DNA of 50,052 bases from Lishizhenia tianjinensis (GCA_945902115.1 CAMDLY010000015.1:1-50052); one strand, 5' to 3'. Shown: positions 8,022-17,596, numbered from the stretch's first letter. Notes: generated by a model not told the origin, from the sequence alone. Program-made: numbers and translations.

Positions 8022-10850
8022 ATGAAGTTTTTATTTTCTAGTTGTTTTCTAATTAGTTGTTTTTTAGGTATTGCGCAACAAAGCACTACTTGGCAAACAC
8101 TTACGGATTCCATACAATCTTTTTCGTCCCCGCGTGCCTGTGATTTGAATAATGATGGCATACTAGATATTGTTGTTGGGGGAGGAACAGACGGTGTGGC
8201 TAGTAATAATGGGATTATGGCATACAACGGTGCTAATGGCGCGCTTCTTTGGAAGAGGGGCTCTAGAAATGAAGTCTTCGGAAGTGCTGTCTTTCAGGAT
8301 ATAACTAATGATGGAATTAAGGATGTTTATATTGCGGGGAGACAAGCACAGCTTTTAGCAATTAATGGCGCAAATGGGCAATTGTTGTGGGACTTTTTTC
8401 CACACCCTGTGAATCCTGCAGATAGCGGACTTTATAATTTCTACAATCCACAGATCATCCATGATGTAAATAACGACGGCACTAATGACTTGTTGGTGGC
8501 TAATGGTGGTGATCACGCTGCTCCTGATTGGCAAACAAATAGACCTCCTGGTCACTTAATGGTGATCAGTGGCTTAACGGGTAATCTGTTAGCTAAGGCT
8601 GTCGTTCCGGATAGCGCGGAAATTTATTGTTCGCCTATTGTTTTGGACGTTCAAAATAATGGGACCCAATGGGTCTTGTTCGGAACCGGGGGAGAAAACT
8701 TGGGGGGCTCCTTTTGGGCGTGTCCTCTATTAGACTTGATAAATACTCAATCTCTTCTTGGTTCTATCAATTTAGTAACAGACCCCAACAAAGGATTTAT
8801 CGCCCCTACGTCTGTGCACAAAACACAAGACGGCTCCTTTGATTTTTACGTTTTAGGATTTGGCGGGAAACTAACAAAGTTTAAAGGGTTAGACTGGTCG
8901 ACAGCGTGGTCTTATCAACATTTAAACACTGAATCAAGCGCGGCTCCTGTAATTGGAAATTTCGTAGGTGGGGATATGATTCCCGACGTTTTTATATCCC
9001 TATACAAGGGTTCGGCGTCTTCCTACAGTGATTTTTATCAAATCATGCTAAACGGACATAATGGGCAAGTAATATTTAAAGACAGCCTTGGTACTATGGG
9101 CTATCCCTCTGCAAATGCTGTTGACCTCAACAATGATGGGCGTGATGAAGTTGTGGTTTCGTTAACATATTTTCAAAATGGACATTACAAACATAAATTA
9201 CAAGCCATAAACTTTCAAACAAACCAAGTATATCAGTTGGGAAACACATTGGCTGGAGTAAATTTAGGCTGCACACCTTTTATTGGAAACCTTGACTTCG
9301 ACTCAGAATTGGAACTTGTTTTTGTTGTGAAGAGAGATTCCATTAACCCTGTTGGTTGGAAGGGTATTTTTGTAAATAGAATGGATTTGTCTAGTGTTTT
9401 TCCAAATTCCGGGGTGGCATGGGGCTCATATATGAGTGGGATGGCAGATGGGCAATATCAATATTCTCCCATAAATTGTGGGCAAGGAAGTATAGTAATT
9501 AGCGGTGCTGTTATTAATCCGAGTTGTAATGGACTCAGTAATGGACTCATTGACCCTGTCCTTTCAGGAATAGGGCCTTACACATACTTGTGGTCTAATG
9601 GGTCCGCCGACTCAGTATTACTAAATATATCAGCCGGGGCCTATTGGTTAAGGGTTACGAATGCCTTTGGTTGTTATGAAGAACGCAATATAATGCTCGT
9701 TGATCCATATACGATAAGTTTCGGCGGAATTATTCCACCGGTTTGTCCTGGAGGAACAAATGGTTCAGCCACGTTAAGTTCTACGGGTTGTCCCTGTCAA
9801 TTTAGCACCTGTACATACCTTTGGGATAATGGTGTTACTACAAAGCCAAATAATTCTTTAACGAGTGGCTGGCATTCTGTAAATGTAAACCACCCCGACG
9901 GATGTGTAGTTGTTAGTAATGTCTTTATTCCCTATCCCCTGCCTATTGTTGTGGATACTGTTATTATTCAAAATGTCTGTTTTGGTGAAAATTTCGGCTC
10001 CATTGAATTAATTAGTTCCAATTATCAACCTGTCACTTATAATTGGTCTAACGGTGGGCTAATCAATGAAATTGACAGTTTGTCGGTAGGGAGTTATACT
10101 GTTTTTGTTTCTGATGCTAGAGGGTGTTTTGATTCTTTACAATTTAACATTACGCAACCAGAGGCGTTGATTGTTACGGCCGAAACAACTCCTATTCAAT
10201 GTGCTGGCGATAATAATGGGCAAATAATGATCGGCGGGCAAGGTGGTACAGGAAATTATACTTATTGGTTAAATGAGCAGTTGACAAGCCCCTTAAATTC
10301 ATCTTTAACATCCGGGGATTATGTTATTTCCTTGATGGATGAAAATGCTTGCTCGTCTCAAGATCTTAGCGTTACAATTATTGAGCCCGAGCCATTGGTC
10401 TTGACATTAACCTCAACCCCTCAAGAAAATGTTTTAGACGGAACAGCAAGCGCGTCTGTCACGGGAGGAACAGCTCCTTATTCTTACAGTTGGAACGATA
10501 TTAATAATCAAACTGAGGAGGTGGTAGTGTATTTAAATTCTGGATGGTACACCGTTAATATTACAGACGCAAATGGGTGTCAAGTAACTGACTCAGTGTT
10601 TGTTGAATATAACGCGGGAATAGCCGAGCCTCTCTCTCAGTCTATTGGTGTTTACCCAAACCCAGTAGACGATTTATTGAATATTTCCGTCATGGTTGAT
10701 TTCATAACAATATTTGACGCCTCAGGACGAGAATGCGGACGTTATGTTTGTGGGGAACAATTCGATGTGAGTCGCTTACAAAGCGGGGTATACCAACTAT
10801 TTATTGAAAGAAATGGCATATTTGTTCATCTTCCGATGGTTAAAAAATGA
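8022..10850 (+). CDS. Secreted FG-GAP/SprB-repeat protein with T9SS type A sorting domain
   Basis: Exported 942-residue protein. A signal peptide (about 1-19, FLISCFLGIAQQ) leads into a beta-propeller-like region of FG-GAP/VCBS type with calcium-loop motifs DLNNDGILD, DITNDGIKD, DVNNDGTND and DLNNDGRDE between about residues 36 and 380. From about 495 to 865 there are five SprB-type modules, each with a pattern of C..G..NG......G...Y.Y.W..G..........L..G.Y.V.V.D..GC. The C-terminus (about 874-942) starts IGVYPNPVDDLLNIS and ends SGVYQLFIERNG..., a type A T9SS sorting domain. SprB modules are known from the mobile gliding adhesin SprB; here they suggest a surface adhesin. The stop overlaps the start of the next gene as ATGA, coupling it to a solute-binding lipoprotein. 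Confidence 0.9.
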   Translation: MKFLFSSCFLISCFLGIAQQSTTWQTLTDSIQSFSSPRACDLNNDGILDIVVGGGTDGVASNNGIMAYNGANGALLWKRGSRNEVFGSAVFQDITNDGIKDVYIAGRQAQLLAINGANGQLLWDFFPHPVNPADSGLYNFYNPQIIHDVNNDGTNDLLVANGGDHAAPDWQTNRPPGHLMVISGLTGNLLAKAVVPDSAEIYCSPIVLDVQNNGTQWVLFGTGGENLGGSFWACPLLDLINTQSLLGSINLVTDPNKGFIAPTSVHKTQDGSFDFYVLGFGGKLTKFKGLDWSTAWSYQHLNTESSAAPVIGNFVGGDMIPDVFISLYKGSASSYSDFYQIMLNGHNGQVIFKDSLGTMGYPSANAVDLNNDGRDEVVVSLTYFQNGHYKHKLQAINFQTNQVYQLGNTLAGVNLGCTPFIGNLDFDSELELVFVVKRDSINPVGWKGIFVNRMDLSSVFPNSGVAWGSYMSGMADGQYQYSPINCGQGSIVISGAVINPSCNGLSNGLIDPVLSGIGPYTYLWSNGSADSVLLNISAGAYWLRVTNAFGCYEERNIMLVDPYTISFGGIIPPVCPGGTNGSATLSSTGCPCQFSTCTYLWDNGVTTKPNNSLTSGWHSVNVNHPDGCVVVSNVFIPYPLPIVVDTVIIQNVCFGENFGSIELISSNYQPVTYNWSNGGLINEIDSLSVGSYTVFVSDARGCFDSLQFNITQPEALIVTAETTPIQCAGDNNGQIMIGGQGGTGNYTYWLNEQLTSPLNSSLTSGDYVISLMDENACSSQDLSVTIIEPEPLVLTLTSTPQENVLDGTASASVTGGTAPYSYSWNDINNQTEEVVVYLNSGWYTVNITDANGCQVTDSVFVEYNAGIAEPLSQSIGVYPNPVDDLLNISVMVDFITIFDASGRECGRYVCGEQFDVSRLQSGVYQLFIERNGIFVHLPMVKK

Positions 10851-12517
10851 TTCGTTACTGCATTATAGTTTGTTTTACCCTCGTCGCGCTACTGTCATGT
10901 AAAACAGGAAATGATGAATCCGACTCCTCGATAAATGCCAAAGGAGGCATGACTTATGGGGGTGTTTTTAAATTTTCAATACCGAATAAGCCCCTTCGTT
11001 TATTTCCTTATGCATCGAATAGTTATTACGAACAACTTCTGATTTCACAGCTTTATGAAACGTTATTTGTGACCGACTCTATGCAACAAATAATCGGGAA
11101 TTTAGCACAAAAATATGAGGTGAGAGATAAGGGGAAAACCCTAAGGGTTGTTTTGCAAAAAGGTGTTTTATTTCATGGCGGGGGACAACTAACGACTCGA
11201 GACGTTTTATTCTCCATTGCTTTTGCTTGCTCAAAATCTTCTCATAACAAATATGCCTATCTTTTAATTGACAAAATTCTCGGGGGCAAAGAATTCTACG
11301 ATACTTCTTCAGACGGACAATTAGACCTCGCAAAATTCAAGGGGGCTAAAATAATTAATGAACAAGTAATTGATGTCTATTTAGTGCGGCCTTATTCACA
11401 ATTTACTAAGCTGCTTACACACCCTAACCTAGTGATTTTAAGTTTTCAAGATTATGTGACAAATTCTACTAATTTTTTTGACAATGCAAAAGGGACTGGC
11501 CCGTTTCAACTAGAAAGTATTTCAAATGAAAAAACCATATTGACTAGGAATAATTCTTATTGGAAAAAGGACTCCTGCGGAAATAAGCTCCCTTTTCTAA
11601 GCTCAATCGAAGTGTATTATTCAGTCAATGAAAGTGCCTTGTTTCAAGAAGGAAAATTAGACTTAATTCAAAATGTCCGCGCGGATAAACTAAACGCATT
11701 ATTCGGAAGCCTTCAAGAGGCCCAGGGTGGAAAAAACTTGCTACACCGTTTGTTTCAACAGCAAGATAAAAAGCTCAATTTTCTTGTTTATAACACAAAA
11801 AGCGCCGTCTTTAATACTCTTGCTAAGCGTTTAGCGGTTGATCAAGCTATTGACAGGGCTTCCCTTTGTGCCAATATATTAGATGGAGACGGAGAGGCTT
11901 GTTTAGGCACCTTCGTGCCTATAAATTATTATCGCCCTATAGAGAAGTTGTTAGGTGATAACACTACTCGTCAAGGGCAGAAGCAAGGAAAGGCAAAAAG
12001 AGCAAAAGGTAAAAATGCAGAAATACTTAATTTTTTTATTAATAAAAACACCTCGGAAATAGGCAGATTATGGGCCAAAGAGGTTGCCCATCAAATTGAG
12101 AACGCCACCAATTATAAAGTTACAATCGTTTCGGGTAGTGATGCAGACCTTGAAAAAATGTGGAAAACGGGAGAAGTTCACCTTGCAAAGTATGGTTGGG
12201 TAGCGGACTATTTAGACCCAGATGCTTATTTAGGATTGTTCTATAGCAAGTCTTCTTTAGCAAGAGACTTAGAGATTAATTTACCGATATTCGATAGTCT
12301 ATATCTGAACACTTTTAAAAAAAACACCTTTAAAGATCACTTGTTTGCGCAATATGTATGTGATCAATATTTAATCAAACAGGTTTTAGTCACACCTGTG
12401 TTTCTTCAAGATTTTATTTTTGTATTAAATGTTAATATGCGTGGTTTTCATATCAACACCTCTGGTCAGTTTAATTTGTCGACTGTTTATTTCAAGCCTA
12501 TTCAGAAGCTGTATTAA
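10847..12517 (+). CDS. Peptide ABC transporter substrate-binding lipoprotein (SBP_bac_5 family)
   Basis: Extracytoplasmic solute-binding protein of 556 residues, family 5 (OppA/DppA-like). The N-terminus has a lipobox (VALLSC, Cys18), so it is probably a lipoprotein. The family body is clear: GGVFKFSIPNKPLRLFPYASNSYYEQLLISQLYETLF (read in two parts: GGVFKFSIP and ISQLYETLF), GVLFHGGGQLTTRDVLFSI, KGTGPFQLESI, YYSVNESALFQEGKLDLIQ, and YGWVADYLDPDAYLGLFYS. No permease or ATPase gene lies beside it; the partner is unknown. It overlaps the SprB-repeat gene by 4 bases (ATGA), so the two are translated together, an unusual pairing. Its last 20 bases overlap the 3' end of the convergent tryptophan dioxygenase gene. 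Confidence 0.88.
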   Translation: MIRYCIIVCFTLVALLSCKTGNDESDSSINAKGGMTYGGVFKFSIPNKPLRLFPYASNSYYEQLLISQLYETLFVTDSMQQIIGNLAQKYEVRDKGKTLRVVLQKGVLFHGGGQLTTRDVLFSIAFACSKSSHNKYAYLLIDKILGGKEFYDTSSDGQLDLAKFKGAKIINEQVIDVYLVRPYSQFTKLLTHPNLVILSFQDYVTNSTNFFDNAKGTGPFQLESISNEKTILTRNNSYWKKDSCGNKLPFLSSIEVYYSVNESALFQEGKLDLIQNVRADKLNALFGSLQEAQGGKNLLHRLFQQQDKKLNFLVYNTKSAVFNTLAKRLAVDQAIDRASLCANILDGDGEACLGTFVPINYYRPIEKLLGDNTTRQGQKQGKAKRAKGKNAEILNFFINKNTSEIGRLWAKEVAHQIENATNYKVTIVSGSDADLEKMWKTGEVHLAKYGWVADYLDPDAYLGLFYSKSSLARDLEINLPIFDSLYLNTFKKNTFKDHLFAQYVCDQYLIKQVLVTPVFLQDFIFVLNVNMRGFHINTSGQFNLSTVYFKPIQKLY

Positions 12518-13460
12518 GCGTTGTTTCTACCCAGCCCTTTCCCCACTCATTAACTTCTTCTTCCGACCACAAAGAGGGGTAAAAAATGCGTTTTTGAAAT
12601 CTTGGTGGTAAATATTTTTGCCAATTTGTACCTCCTGTTGCTGCTATGTCACTTGATGATTTTGATAAATATTGCACCGCAGACTTGTAATGCGCTAAGG
12701 GCCAATTAACATTTACATTTGTGTCATTACGCTTTAAACATTGAATTACTTTTGGGTCCTTTTTATCCTCATCGGACAACCTATTATATACCTGCCAAAG
12801 ATTATTACCGCGACAGGATTCTCCTAAAACTATAAAAGACTCCTTGTACCTCTCTTCAAACTGGGTAAGTGTTAGTGTTTTTTTCTGCGTATCAGATTCT
12901 GTCGCTCCGTACTTCCAATATATTTCTTCAAACATTTCTCTAATGCTTGAGGATGGGTTATATAAGGCGCGTTTGTCTTTTGCTACTAAATTTATGAAGT
13001 CCGTACTGTAAATCTCTATTTCCCTATATTGAGCGGATTGAAAGCCACTCGCTGGTAGCAGCGACATGCGAAACTTGAGGAATTGCTCTTTTTCCATGCC
13101 GTCAACCATAATTTCAAAACTATGTATCAGCGCATCAAAATATCGGTTAATTCTAGAAACCCTCGCGATAAATAATTTTTTGGTTAGCTCTTCAGCGTTC
13201 GCTAATTGTTCAAATTCTCTTAAACATAGCTTAAAATACAATTCGGTGATTTGATGGTAAATAATGAACACCACTTCATCCGGAAACTTCGTCTTTGGGC
13301 TTTGTAAACTAAGTAAGGTGTCAATCTTTATATAATCCCAATAAGTGGTCACATCAGCATAAAGCAACCCATCTAAATAAGATAATAAATCTTGGCCTAG
13401 CGCCCCATATTTACCGTTAAGCTTCTCGAGTCTTTCATGTATTTCTGGTGTTATCTCCAT
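12498..13460 (-). CDS. kynA: Tryptophan 2,3-dioxygenase
   Basis: Haem enzyme that opens the indole ring of L-tryptophan to N-formylkynurenine, the first step of the kynurenine route. The 320-residue protein shows the family signatures YHQITELYFKL (68-78), FRMSLLPASGFQSAQYREIEI at 130-150 (substrate pocket), the probable proximal haem ligand His257 in WPLAHYKSA, and the conserved TGGTNWQKYL segment (275-284). Cytoplasmic, no signal peptide. No other kynurenine-pathway gene (formamidase, kynureninase, kynurenine monooxygenase) is in the window. It converges on, and overlaps by 20 bases, the solute-binding lipoprotein gene. No matching -7 box was seen upstream of 13460. Confidence 0.95.
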   Translation of the reverse strand: MEITPEIHERLEKLNGKYGALGQDLLSYLDGLLYADVTTYWDYIKIDTLLSLQSPKTKFPDEVVFIIYHQITELYFKLCLREFEQLANAEELTKKLFIARVSRINRYFDALIHSFEIMVDGMEKEQFLKFRMSLLPASGFQSAQYREIEIYSTDFINLVAKDKRALYNPSSSIREMFEEIYWKYGATESDTQKKTLTLTQFEERYKESFIVLGESCRGNNLWQVYNRLSDEDKKDPKVIQCLKRNDTNVNVNWPLAHYKSAVQYLSKSSSDIAATGGTNWQKYLPPRFQKRIFYPSLWSEEEVNEWGKGWVETTLNTASE

Positions 13461-13510
13461 TCAATTTAAGGTTTTTTTGAACTAAATTAAAGAAAAAGAG
13501 GGAAGTGTAG

Positions 13511-13518
13511 TACTTTTG
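13511..13518 (+). promoter_or_regulatory. Promoter -7 element (TACTTTTG)
   Basis: Exact match to TAnnTTTG, 22 bases before the ATG of the bestrophin-like gene at 13541. No good -33 TTTG at the expected spacing. Confidence 0.6.
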
Positions 13519-13540
13519 TGCTTCTTTAAAAATATTTTGA

Positions 13541-14374
13541 ATGATTCATTACAATCCAAAGAACTGGTTAACGCTAATTTTTTCATTAAGTCATAGTGAC
13601 ACCATTCGTATTTTATGGAAGCAGCTTTTATTTATCTCCATATTAACTGCATTATTGGTGTATGCTGAGCAAAACCTTTTTCATACTTTGCTCTTTGAAA
13701 AACTCCCAACTGTTTTTCAGTTGCTCGGATTTGTTATTTCTTTATTACTAATTTTTAGAACAAATACCGCTTATGACCGTTGGTGGGAAGGGAGAAAACT
13801 TTGGGGCGCTACGGTAAATGACAGTAGAAACTTTATGCTAAAAATAAAAGCCGCGTTGCCTTTTGAGGAGGTGGAGTGGTACCAAACACATATTCTTCAT
13901 TTTGTGTTTTCTATGAAAGATCATTTACGAAGTGTTCCATACGAAAACACCCCTGGATTAGGAGAACATGCTCCATTGTATTTTATGAAGAAAATTCAAA
14001 CAAGACTGTGTGAGGCAAAAAACACTGGATTAATTTCTGAAGTCGGATTCCTATCTATTGAAAAACATTTAAGTGGTTTAATCGATAATCTTGGTGGCTG
14101 TGAACGAATTAAGAACACGCCGATTCCATACTCTTATAGTATGTTTTTTAAAAAATTTATTTTTATTTATGTGGTTACTTTACCCTTGGCCTTTGTTGTA
14201 CAATTTGGGTATTATTCTATCATAATTTCCGTGTTCTTCTTCTATGTTTTAGTAAGTATTGAAGTTTTGGCAGAGGAAATAGAAGACCCTTTCGGTGTTG
14301 ACGATAATGACCTTCCTATTGATGACATCTGTGCGCGAATTAAACAGAACATCTCTGAAATAGTCACAAAATAA
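13541..14374 (+). CDS. Bestrophin-like ion channel (UPF0187 family)
   Basis: Membrane protein of 277 residues in the bestrophin/YneE family, whose members form pentameric anion or cation channels. The family start is clear: NWLTLIFSLSHSDTIRILWKQLLFISILTALLV, then the first membrane hairpin (about 25-45 and 60-78) and the hallmark FRTNTAYDRWWEGRKLWG (about 78-95), with asparagine-threonine-alanine-tyrosine-aspartate as the gating-neck region. Two further hydrophobic segments lie at about 205-235, followed by the typical EIEDPFGVDDNDLPIDDICARI ending (about 245-267; read EIEDPFG and NDLPID). It is transcribed from its own promoter and ends at a hairpin shared with the small reverse-strand gene. 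Ion selectivity cannot be told from sequence. Confidence 0.92.
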   Translation: MIHYNPKNWLTLIFSLSHSDTIRILWKQLLFISILTALLVYAEQNLFHTLLFEKLPTVFQLLGFVISLLLIFRTNTAYDRWWEGRKLWGATVNDSRNFMLKIKAALPFEEVEWYQTHILHFVFSMKDHLRSVPYENTPGLGEHAPLYFMKKIQTRLCEAKNTGLISEVGFLSIEKHLSGLIDNLGGCERIKNTPIPYSYSMFFKKFIFIYVVTLPLAFVVQFGYYSIIISVFFFYVLVSIEVLAEEIEDPFGVDDNDLPIDDICARIKQNISEIVTK

Positions 14375-14376
14375 AA

Positions 14377-14395
14377 AAGCGGCTAATAGCCGCTT
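14377..14395. terminator. Bidirectional hairpin terminator
   Basis: Stem AAGCGGC / GCCGCTT (14377-14383 and 14389-14395) with a TAATA loop, directly after the stop of the bestrophin-like gene. The T run is best on the reverse strand (six T after the stem), so it should stop the small reverse-strand gene at 14405-14557 and probably also the forward gene. Confidence 0.75.
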
Positions 14396-14404
14396 CAAAT
14401 AAAT

Positions 14405-14557
14405 TTATTTTTTATCTTCAAAAATCCTTTTCGGACGAAGTTGTTCAAAAACTCCTAAGGTAATCCAATACGGGACAATAAATCCGAGTAAAAAAAACAA
14501 CAACCAAAACGCCATTCCTAGTATTAAAAAGAATAATACGATACCAAAACTGCTCAT
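14405..14557 (-). CDS. Small membrane protein, 50 residues, unknown function
   Basis: A short reverse-strand reading frame below the usual 60-residue cut-off. It reads MSSFGIVLFFLILGMAFWLL and continues with FFLLGFIVPYWITLGVFEQL and a charged end RPKRIFEDKK. The first 30 residues would make one long or two short membrane helices, with a positively charged tail facing the cytoplasm. Three things support it as real: it starts with ATG and stops 10 bases before a strong hairpin whose T run is on this strand; TACTTTTA (14593-14586), one mismatch from the -7 consensus, lies 28 bases upstream; and the protein-like hydrophobic/charged pattern. It sits divergent to fumC. I do not recognise a family and give no function. 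Confidence 0.6.
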   Translation of the reverse strand: MSSFGIVLFFLILGMAFWLLFFLLGFIVPYWITLGVFEQLRPKRIFEDKK

Positions 14558-14563
14558 CTTTAT

Positions 14564-14571
14564 TAATTTTG
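14564..14571 (+). promoter_or_regulatory. Possible promoter -7 element of fumC (TAATTTTG)
   Basis: TAATTTTG matches TAnnTTTG. It is 50 bases before the fumC start chosen here (14622) and overlaps the control region of the divergent small membrane protein gene. Confidence 0.4.
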
Positions 14572-14621
14572 CTTAATTCTACTTGTAAAAGTAAAAATTA
14601 AAAATGAATAAATCACAAATA

Positions 14622-16025
14622 ATGAATTATAGAATTGAAAAAGACACGATGGGTGAAGTAAGGGTTCCGGCAGAAAAATACTGGGGAGCACAAACCGAAC
14701 GGTCTCGAAATAATTTTAAAATTGGCCCAGAAGGGTCTATGCCCATTGAAATCATACACGCCTTTGCCTATTTAAAAAAGGCAGCTGCGCATGCAAATTA
14801 TGAATTAGGCGTCCTACCCGAAGGAAAAAAAGAGCTGATTTCACGTGTCTGCGATGAAATTCTAACAGGAATGCACGATCACGAGTTTCCCCTTGTCATT
14901 TGGCAAACCGGTTCGGGTACCCAATCGAACATGAACTGCAATGAAGTTATTGCAAATCGAGGTCACGTGCTTCAAGGCGGACGCCTAAATGATGAAGAGA
15001 AAACTCTTAATCCCAACGACGATGTAAATAAGTCACAATCCTCCAACGATACTTATCCCACGGCAATGCACATTGCGGCATACAAGGCAACAGTAGAAAA
15101 CACTCTTTCCGGACTATCCCATTTACGTGATATACTGCAACAAAAAGTACTAGAATTCAAAGATGTCGTTAAAACTGGAAGAACCCATTTCATGGATGCA
15201 ACACCATTAACACTCGGGCAAGAATTTAGCGGTTATGTGGCACAAATTGATAACTCTATCCGCGCAATAAACAATGCGTTGGAGGCCGTTACAGAACTTG
15301 CTCTTGGCGGGACAGCTGTTGGCACAGGCTTAAACTCACCAAAAGGATACGATGTGCTTGTGGCAAAAAAGATTGCAGACTTTACTGGTTTTCCCTTTAT
15401 TACAGCAAAAAATAAATTTGAGGCTCTCGCCGCTCATGACGCTATGGTAGAGCTCTCTGGAGCCCAAAAAAGAGCAGCTGTAGCACTTATGAAAATCGCT
15501 AATGATATTCGCATGTTGTCCTCTGGACCAAGATGTGGTATTGGTGAAATAATAATCCCAGATAATGAACCTGGATCATCAATTATGCCCGGAAAAGTGA
15601 ATCCAACACAACCCGAGGCGCTAACAATGGTTTGTGCTCAAGTTATGGGAAATGATGTAACGGTTTCAATCGCGGGGTCTAACGGTCACTTTGAATTAAA
15701 TGTTTTTAAACCCGTAATCGCCTACAATGTCCTACAGTCCGCAAGGCTTTTAGGAGACGCCTGTGTCTCATTTGCTGATAACTGCGCAGTGGGTATACAA
15801 GCGAATTTGCCTGTAGTAAAAAAACACCTCGAAAACTCATTGATGCTCGTAACTGCGCTTAACACAAAAATAGGGTATTATAAATCAGCCGAAATAGCCA
15901 AATACGCACACACACATGGAACCACGCTAAAAGAAGCTGCCGTAGGGCTTGGTCATGTAACAGAGGAAGAGTATGACCTTTATGTGGACCCGTCTAAAAT
16001 GATTGGAACAATAAACCCTGAATAG
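14622..16025 (+). CDS. fumC: Class II fumarate hydratase
   Basis: TCA-cycle enzyme that interconverts fumarate and L-malate, oxygen-stable and iron-free, normally a homotetramer. From the ATG at 14622 the protein has 467 residues, the usual length, and begins [25 protein letters not shown] (read [13 protein letters not shown] and [10 protein letters not shown]), which is the standard N-terminus; an ATG 18 bases earlier (14604) would add six residues. Motifs: [23 protein letters not shown], the [12 protein letters not shown] segment with the active-site histidine, and the fumarase/aspartase signature [15 protein letters not shown] (about residues 318-332). The gene stands alone between its own start region and icd, 134 bases downstream; the two TCA-cycle genes have separate promoters. 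Confidence 0.97.
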   Translation: MNYRIEKDTMGEVRVPAEKYWGAQTERSRNNFKIGPEGSMPIEIIHAFAYLKKAAAHANYELGVLPEGKKELISRVCDEILTGMHDHEFPLVIWQTGSGTQSNMNCNEVIANRGHVLQGGRLNDEEKTLNPNDDVNKSQSSNDTYPTAMHIAAYKATVENTLSGLSHLRDILQQKVLEFKDVVKTGRTHFMDATPLTLGQEFSGYVAQIDNSIRAINNALEAVTELALGGTAVGTGLNSPKGYDVLVAKKIADFTGFPFITAKNKFEALAAHDAMVELSGAQKRAAVALMKIANDIRMLSSGPRCGIGEIIIPDNEPGSSIMPGKVNPTQPEALTMVCAQVMGNDVTVSIAGSNGHFELNVFKPVIAYNVLQSARLLGDACVSFADNCAVGIQANLPVVKKHLENSLMLVTALNTKIGYYKSAEIAKYAHTHGTTLKEAAVGLGHVTEEEYDLYVDPSKMIGTINPE

Positions 16026-16044
16026 AATGCGTGATTCATAAGAC

Positions 16045-16076
16045 AAAAAGATTGGATATATTCAGTGTATCTTTTT
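16045..16076 (+). terminator. Weak hairpin after fumC
   Basis: Arms AAAAAGAT (16045-16052) and ATCTTTTT (16069-16076) with a 16-base loop; the stem is A/T-rich, so this is a weak terminator candidate only. Confidence 0.3.
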
Positions 16077-16133
16077 ATGGATACTACTATGATAACCCTG
16101 CTATTCATATACCTTCAGCGTGTAAAAAAACAT

Positions 16134-16141
16134 TACTTTTG
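16134..16141 (+). promoter_or_regulatory. Promoter -7 element of icd (TACTTTTG)
   Basis: Exact TAnnTTTG match, 18 bases before the icd ATG at 16160, leaving a short leader of about a dozen bases. Confidence 0.6.
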
Positions 16142-16159
16142 TAACTCAAATTTACCCCA

Positions 16160-17389
16160 ATGTCAAAAATTAAAGTTTTAAACCCGGTAGTAGAATTAGA
16201 TGGAGATGAAATGACCAGAATTATCTGGAGTTACATCAAAGAAAAATTAATCTTACCCTACTTGGATGTTGATATTAAATATTTCGACTTAGGTATTGAG
16301 AAAAGGGATGAAACAAATGACCAAATAACAGTAGATGCCGCTGAAGCTATTAAAAAATATAAGGTGGGTATTAAGTGCGCAACGATTACCCCTGACGAGG
16401 CGCGGATGACAGAATTCAACTTAAAATCCATGTGGAAATCTCCTAACGGAACAATCAGAAATATTCTTGATGGCACTGTTTTTCGTGAGCCTATCGTCAT
16501 GCAGAATGTTCCTCGCTTGGTTACAAATTGGACAGCTCCAATTATCGTGGGAAGACATGCTTTTGGTGATCAGTACCGGGCCACCGATGCTGTTTTTAAA
16601 GGTAAAGGAAAACTCACCATGACTTTTACACCTGAAGATGGTAGCGAGCCTCAATCTTTTGAAGTATACAATTTTAAAGGAGATGGGGTTGCATTAAGTA
16701 TGTATAACACAGATGAGTCTATTTGTGGTTTTGCTAGATCTTGTTTCAATATGTCTCTATCTAAGGGTTGGCCTTTATATCTCTCAACGAAAAACACGAT
16801 TCTTAAAAAATACGATGGCCGATTCAAAGATATTTTTGAAGAAATATATCAGAACGAATTTAAAGACGCTTTTCTTGCTAAAAACATTACCTATGAACAT
16901 CGTTTAATAGATGATATGGTAGCATCCGCATTGAAGTGGAGCGGAAATTTCGTTTGGGCCTGCAAAAACTATGATGGGGATGTTCAATCTGATACTGTGG
17001 CGCAGGGTTTTGGCTCACTTGGCCTAATGACGTCTGTATTAATAACTCCCGACGGAGAAATAATGGAATCAGAGGCAGCTCACGGGACTGTCACTAGACA
17101 TTTCAGAGACCACCAAGCAGGTAAAAAAACATCTACTAACCCAATTGCCTCTATTTTCGCTTGGACGAGAGGTTTAGCTTTCCGGGGAAAGTTAGACGAT
17201 AACCAGGAGTTAATTGATTTTTGCCGTATCCTTGAACGAGTTTGTATCGAAACCGTGGAATCTGGAACCATGACAAAAGATTTAGCTGTTTGCATTCATG
17301 GGAACAAGGTAAATCATGGTGAACATTATGTTTACACTGAGGAATTTTTAGACGCGTTAAATCACGGACTGAAAAACAAAATGGTGTAA
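16160..17389 (+). CDS. icd: NADP-dependent isocitrate dehydrogenase
   Basis: Oxidatively decarboxylates isocitrate to 2-oxoglutarate with NADP as cofactor. At 409 residues it is the dimeric, eukaryote-like type II form (like human IDH1), not the E. coli Icd type. The substrate-phosphate loop [12 protein letters not shown] places Ser94, Asn96 and Arg100 at the same positions as in IDH1; [14 protein letters not shown] and [16 protein letters not shown] follow, with the [10 protein letters not shown] arginine region. The metal-binding stretch [10 protein letters not shown] and the NADP-binding [24 protein letters not shown] region (read [22 protein letters not shown]) are intact. It has its own promoter and is followed by a hairpin. 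Cytoplasmic; supplies NADPH. Confidence 0.97.
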   Translation: MSKIKVLNPVVELDGDEMTRIIWSYIKEKLILPYLDVDIKYFDLGIEKRDETNDQITVDAAEAIKKYKVGIKCATITPDEARMTEFNLKSMWKSPNGTIRNILDGTVFREPIVMQNVPRLVTNWTAPIIVGRHAFGDQYRATDAVFKGKGKLTMTFTPEDGSEPQSFEVYNFKGDGVALSMYNTDESICGFARSCFNMSLSKGWPLYLSTKNTILKKYDGRFKDIFEEIYQNEFKDAFLAKNITYEHRLIDDMVASALKWSGNFVWACKNYDGDVQSDTVAQGFGSLGLMTSVLITPDGEIMESEAAHGTVTRHFRDHQAGKKTSTNPIASIFAWTRGLAFRGKLDDNQELIDFCRILERVCIETVESGTMTKDLAVCIHGNKVNHGEHYVYTEEFLDALNHGLKNKMV

Positions 17390-17419
17390 ATAAAGGCCAT
17401 AACGACCTTTATTATTTTT
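17389..17419 (+). terminator. Terminator after icd
   Basis: Stem AATAAAGG / CCTTTATT (17389-17396 and 17406-17413) with a 9-base loop, followed by ATTTTTA. It begins at the last base of the icd stop codon. Confidence 0.6.
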
Positions 17420-17596
17420 ATGAAGTTCTGTGTTTGTTTTCCGTTATTATCATTCGGTCTTTTGATCGAAAGGGTTTTGCCGAAAAACAGTCATCGTTTT
17501 TCACAAATACAGCATGTTGATCATCTGCAAAATAAACGATTTGTTTTCTTTAATAGCTTTACCCCTGGAGAAAGCTTAAATCATAATAACAAATGA
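17420..17596 (+). CDS. Possible 58-residue protein coupled to the DUF4403 gene
   Basis: Short open frame starting right after the icd terminator. It reads MKFCVCFPLLSFGLLIERVL, then PKNSHRFSQIQHVDHLQNKR and FVFFNSFTPGESLNHNNK. The N-terminal 20 residues are hydrophobic and could serve as a signal or anchor. Its TGA overlaps the ATG of the next gene as ATGA, the same coupling seen at several other junctions in this window, which is the main reason to report it. No family is recognised. It may instead be untranslated leader or a gene fragment; the good overlap is one in a few by chance. Confidence 0.35.
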   Translation: MKFCVCFPLLSFGLLIERVLPKNSHRFSQIQHVDHLQNKRFVFFNSFTPGESLNHNNK

